Position numbers and translations under genes: made by a program | The notes under the pieces: model-generated | Seen by the model: only the letters and a program-made list of their open reading frames with translations | Database searches by the model: none | What the model was told of the DNA's origin: nothing | From: Brachyspira catarrhinii | GTDB taxonomy: Bacteria; Spirochaetota; Brachyspiria; Brachyspirales; Brachyspiraceae | Direction: 5' to 3' | Assembly: GCF_005518285.1 (NCBI RefSeq) | Contig: NZ_SJDU01000121.1 | Location: 1 to 6,239 of the forward strand | Length of the DNA stretch: 6,239 nucleotides | Part shown: piece by piece, positions 6,187 to 6,239 of the stretch | Layout of the letters: each line of letters opens with the position of its first letter | Numbering within the stretch: the first letter of the stretch is position 1

Positions 6187-6239
6187 TCAATCGTCAAATT
6201 TTTGTCCGATAAGTTGTCCTCCCGCGAAGTTACATAAAG
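6187..6239 (-). CDS. C-terminal end of an unidentified gene entering from the right edge
   Basis: On the - strand an open frame runs in from the window edge and stops with TGA at 6187-6189. Its last residues read LCNFAGGQLIGQKFDD. The stop lies about 20 bases before the terminator hairpin, which fits the end of a real gene. Another frame stays open to a TAA inside the hairpin, but it uses codons such as CGG that are rare here, so it is less likely. Sixteen residues are too few to name the family. This gene and the + strand operon converge. Confidence 0.5.
   Translation of the reverse strand, partial: LCNFAGGQLIGQKFDD

Overview
The window is AT-rich (roughly 29% GC by eye) and densely packed. 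All complete genes are on the + strand, and a partial gene enters from the right on the - strand. It uses standard bacterial signals: GGAG-type ribosome binding sites, TATAAT-type -10 boxes, TGG for Trp and mostly TAA stops. A low-GC anaerobe fits. The gene style most resembles a Brachyspira-type spirochaete, with Fusobacteria and Clostridia as alternatives. That assignment is an impression, not a proof.

Region 1 (1-3280) is a two-gene, modification-dependent (type IV) restriction operon, mcrB-mcrC, behind a clear promoter. McrB has a PUA/EVE/YTH-like N-terminal reader domain, then an AAA+ GTPase-type motor of the McrB family with a large insertion between Walker A and Walker B. An in-frame ATG with its own strong Shine-Dalgarno sits exactly at the domain junction. 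It could yield a motor-only short form, as in the McrB-L/McrB-S pair of E. coli. McrC carries the N-terminal McrC region and a C-terminal PD-(D/E)xK nuclease. The expected action is that McrB reads a modified base, oligomerises and translocates on GTP, and McrC cuts.

Region 2 (3281-4163) is a single ADP-ribosylglycohydrolase (DraG/ARH family) gene with intact metal-binding motifs and its own extended -10 promoter.

Region 3 (4164-6101) is a probable three-gene housekeeping operon with its own promoter. It encodes a YbaK/ProX-type aminoacyl-tRNA deacylase, a PanE/ApbA-family NAD(P)-dependent reductase whose active-site neighbourhood departs from classical ketopantoate reductase, and a small stand-alone TfoX N-terminal-domain protein.

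Region 4 (6102-6239) holds a hairpin that suits termination of a - strand gene, whose last 16 or so codons lie at the right edge. A perfect - strand Shine-Dalgarno and an ATG leading into that hairpin are unexplained.

No insertion sequence, CRISPR array, tRNA or rRNA gene was seen. The most interesting material is the architecture of the McrB protein and the edge structure on the right. I do not see a wholly new system.
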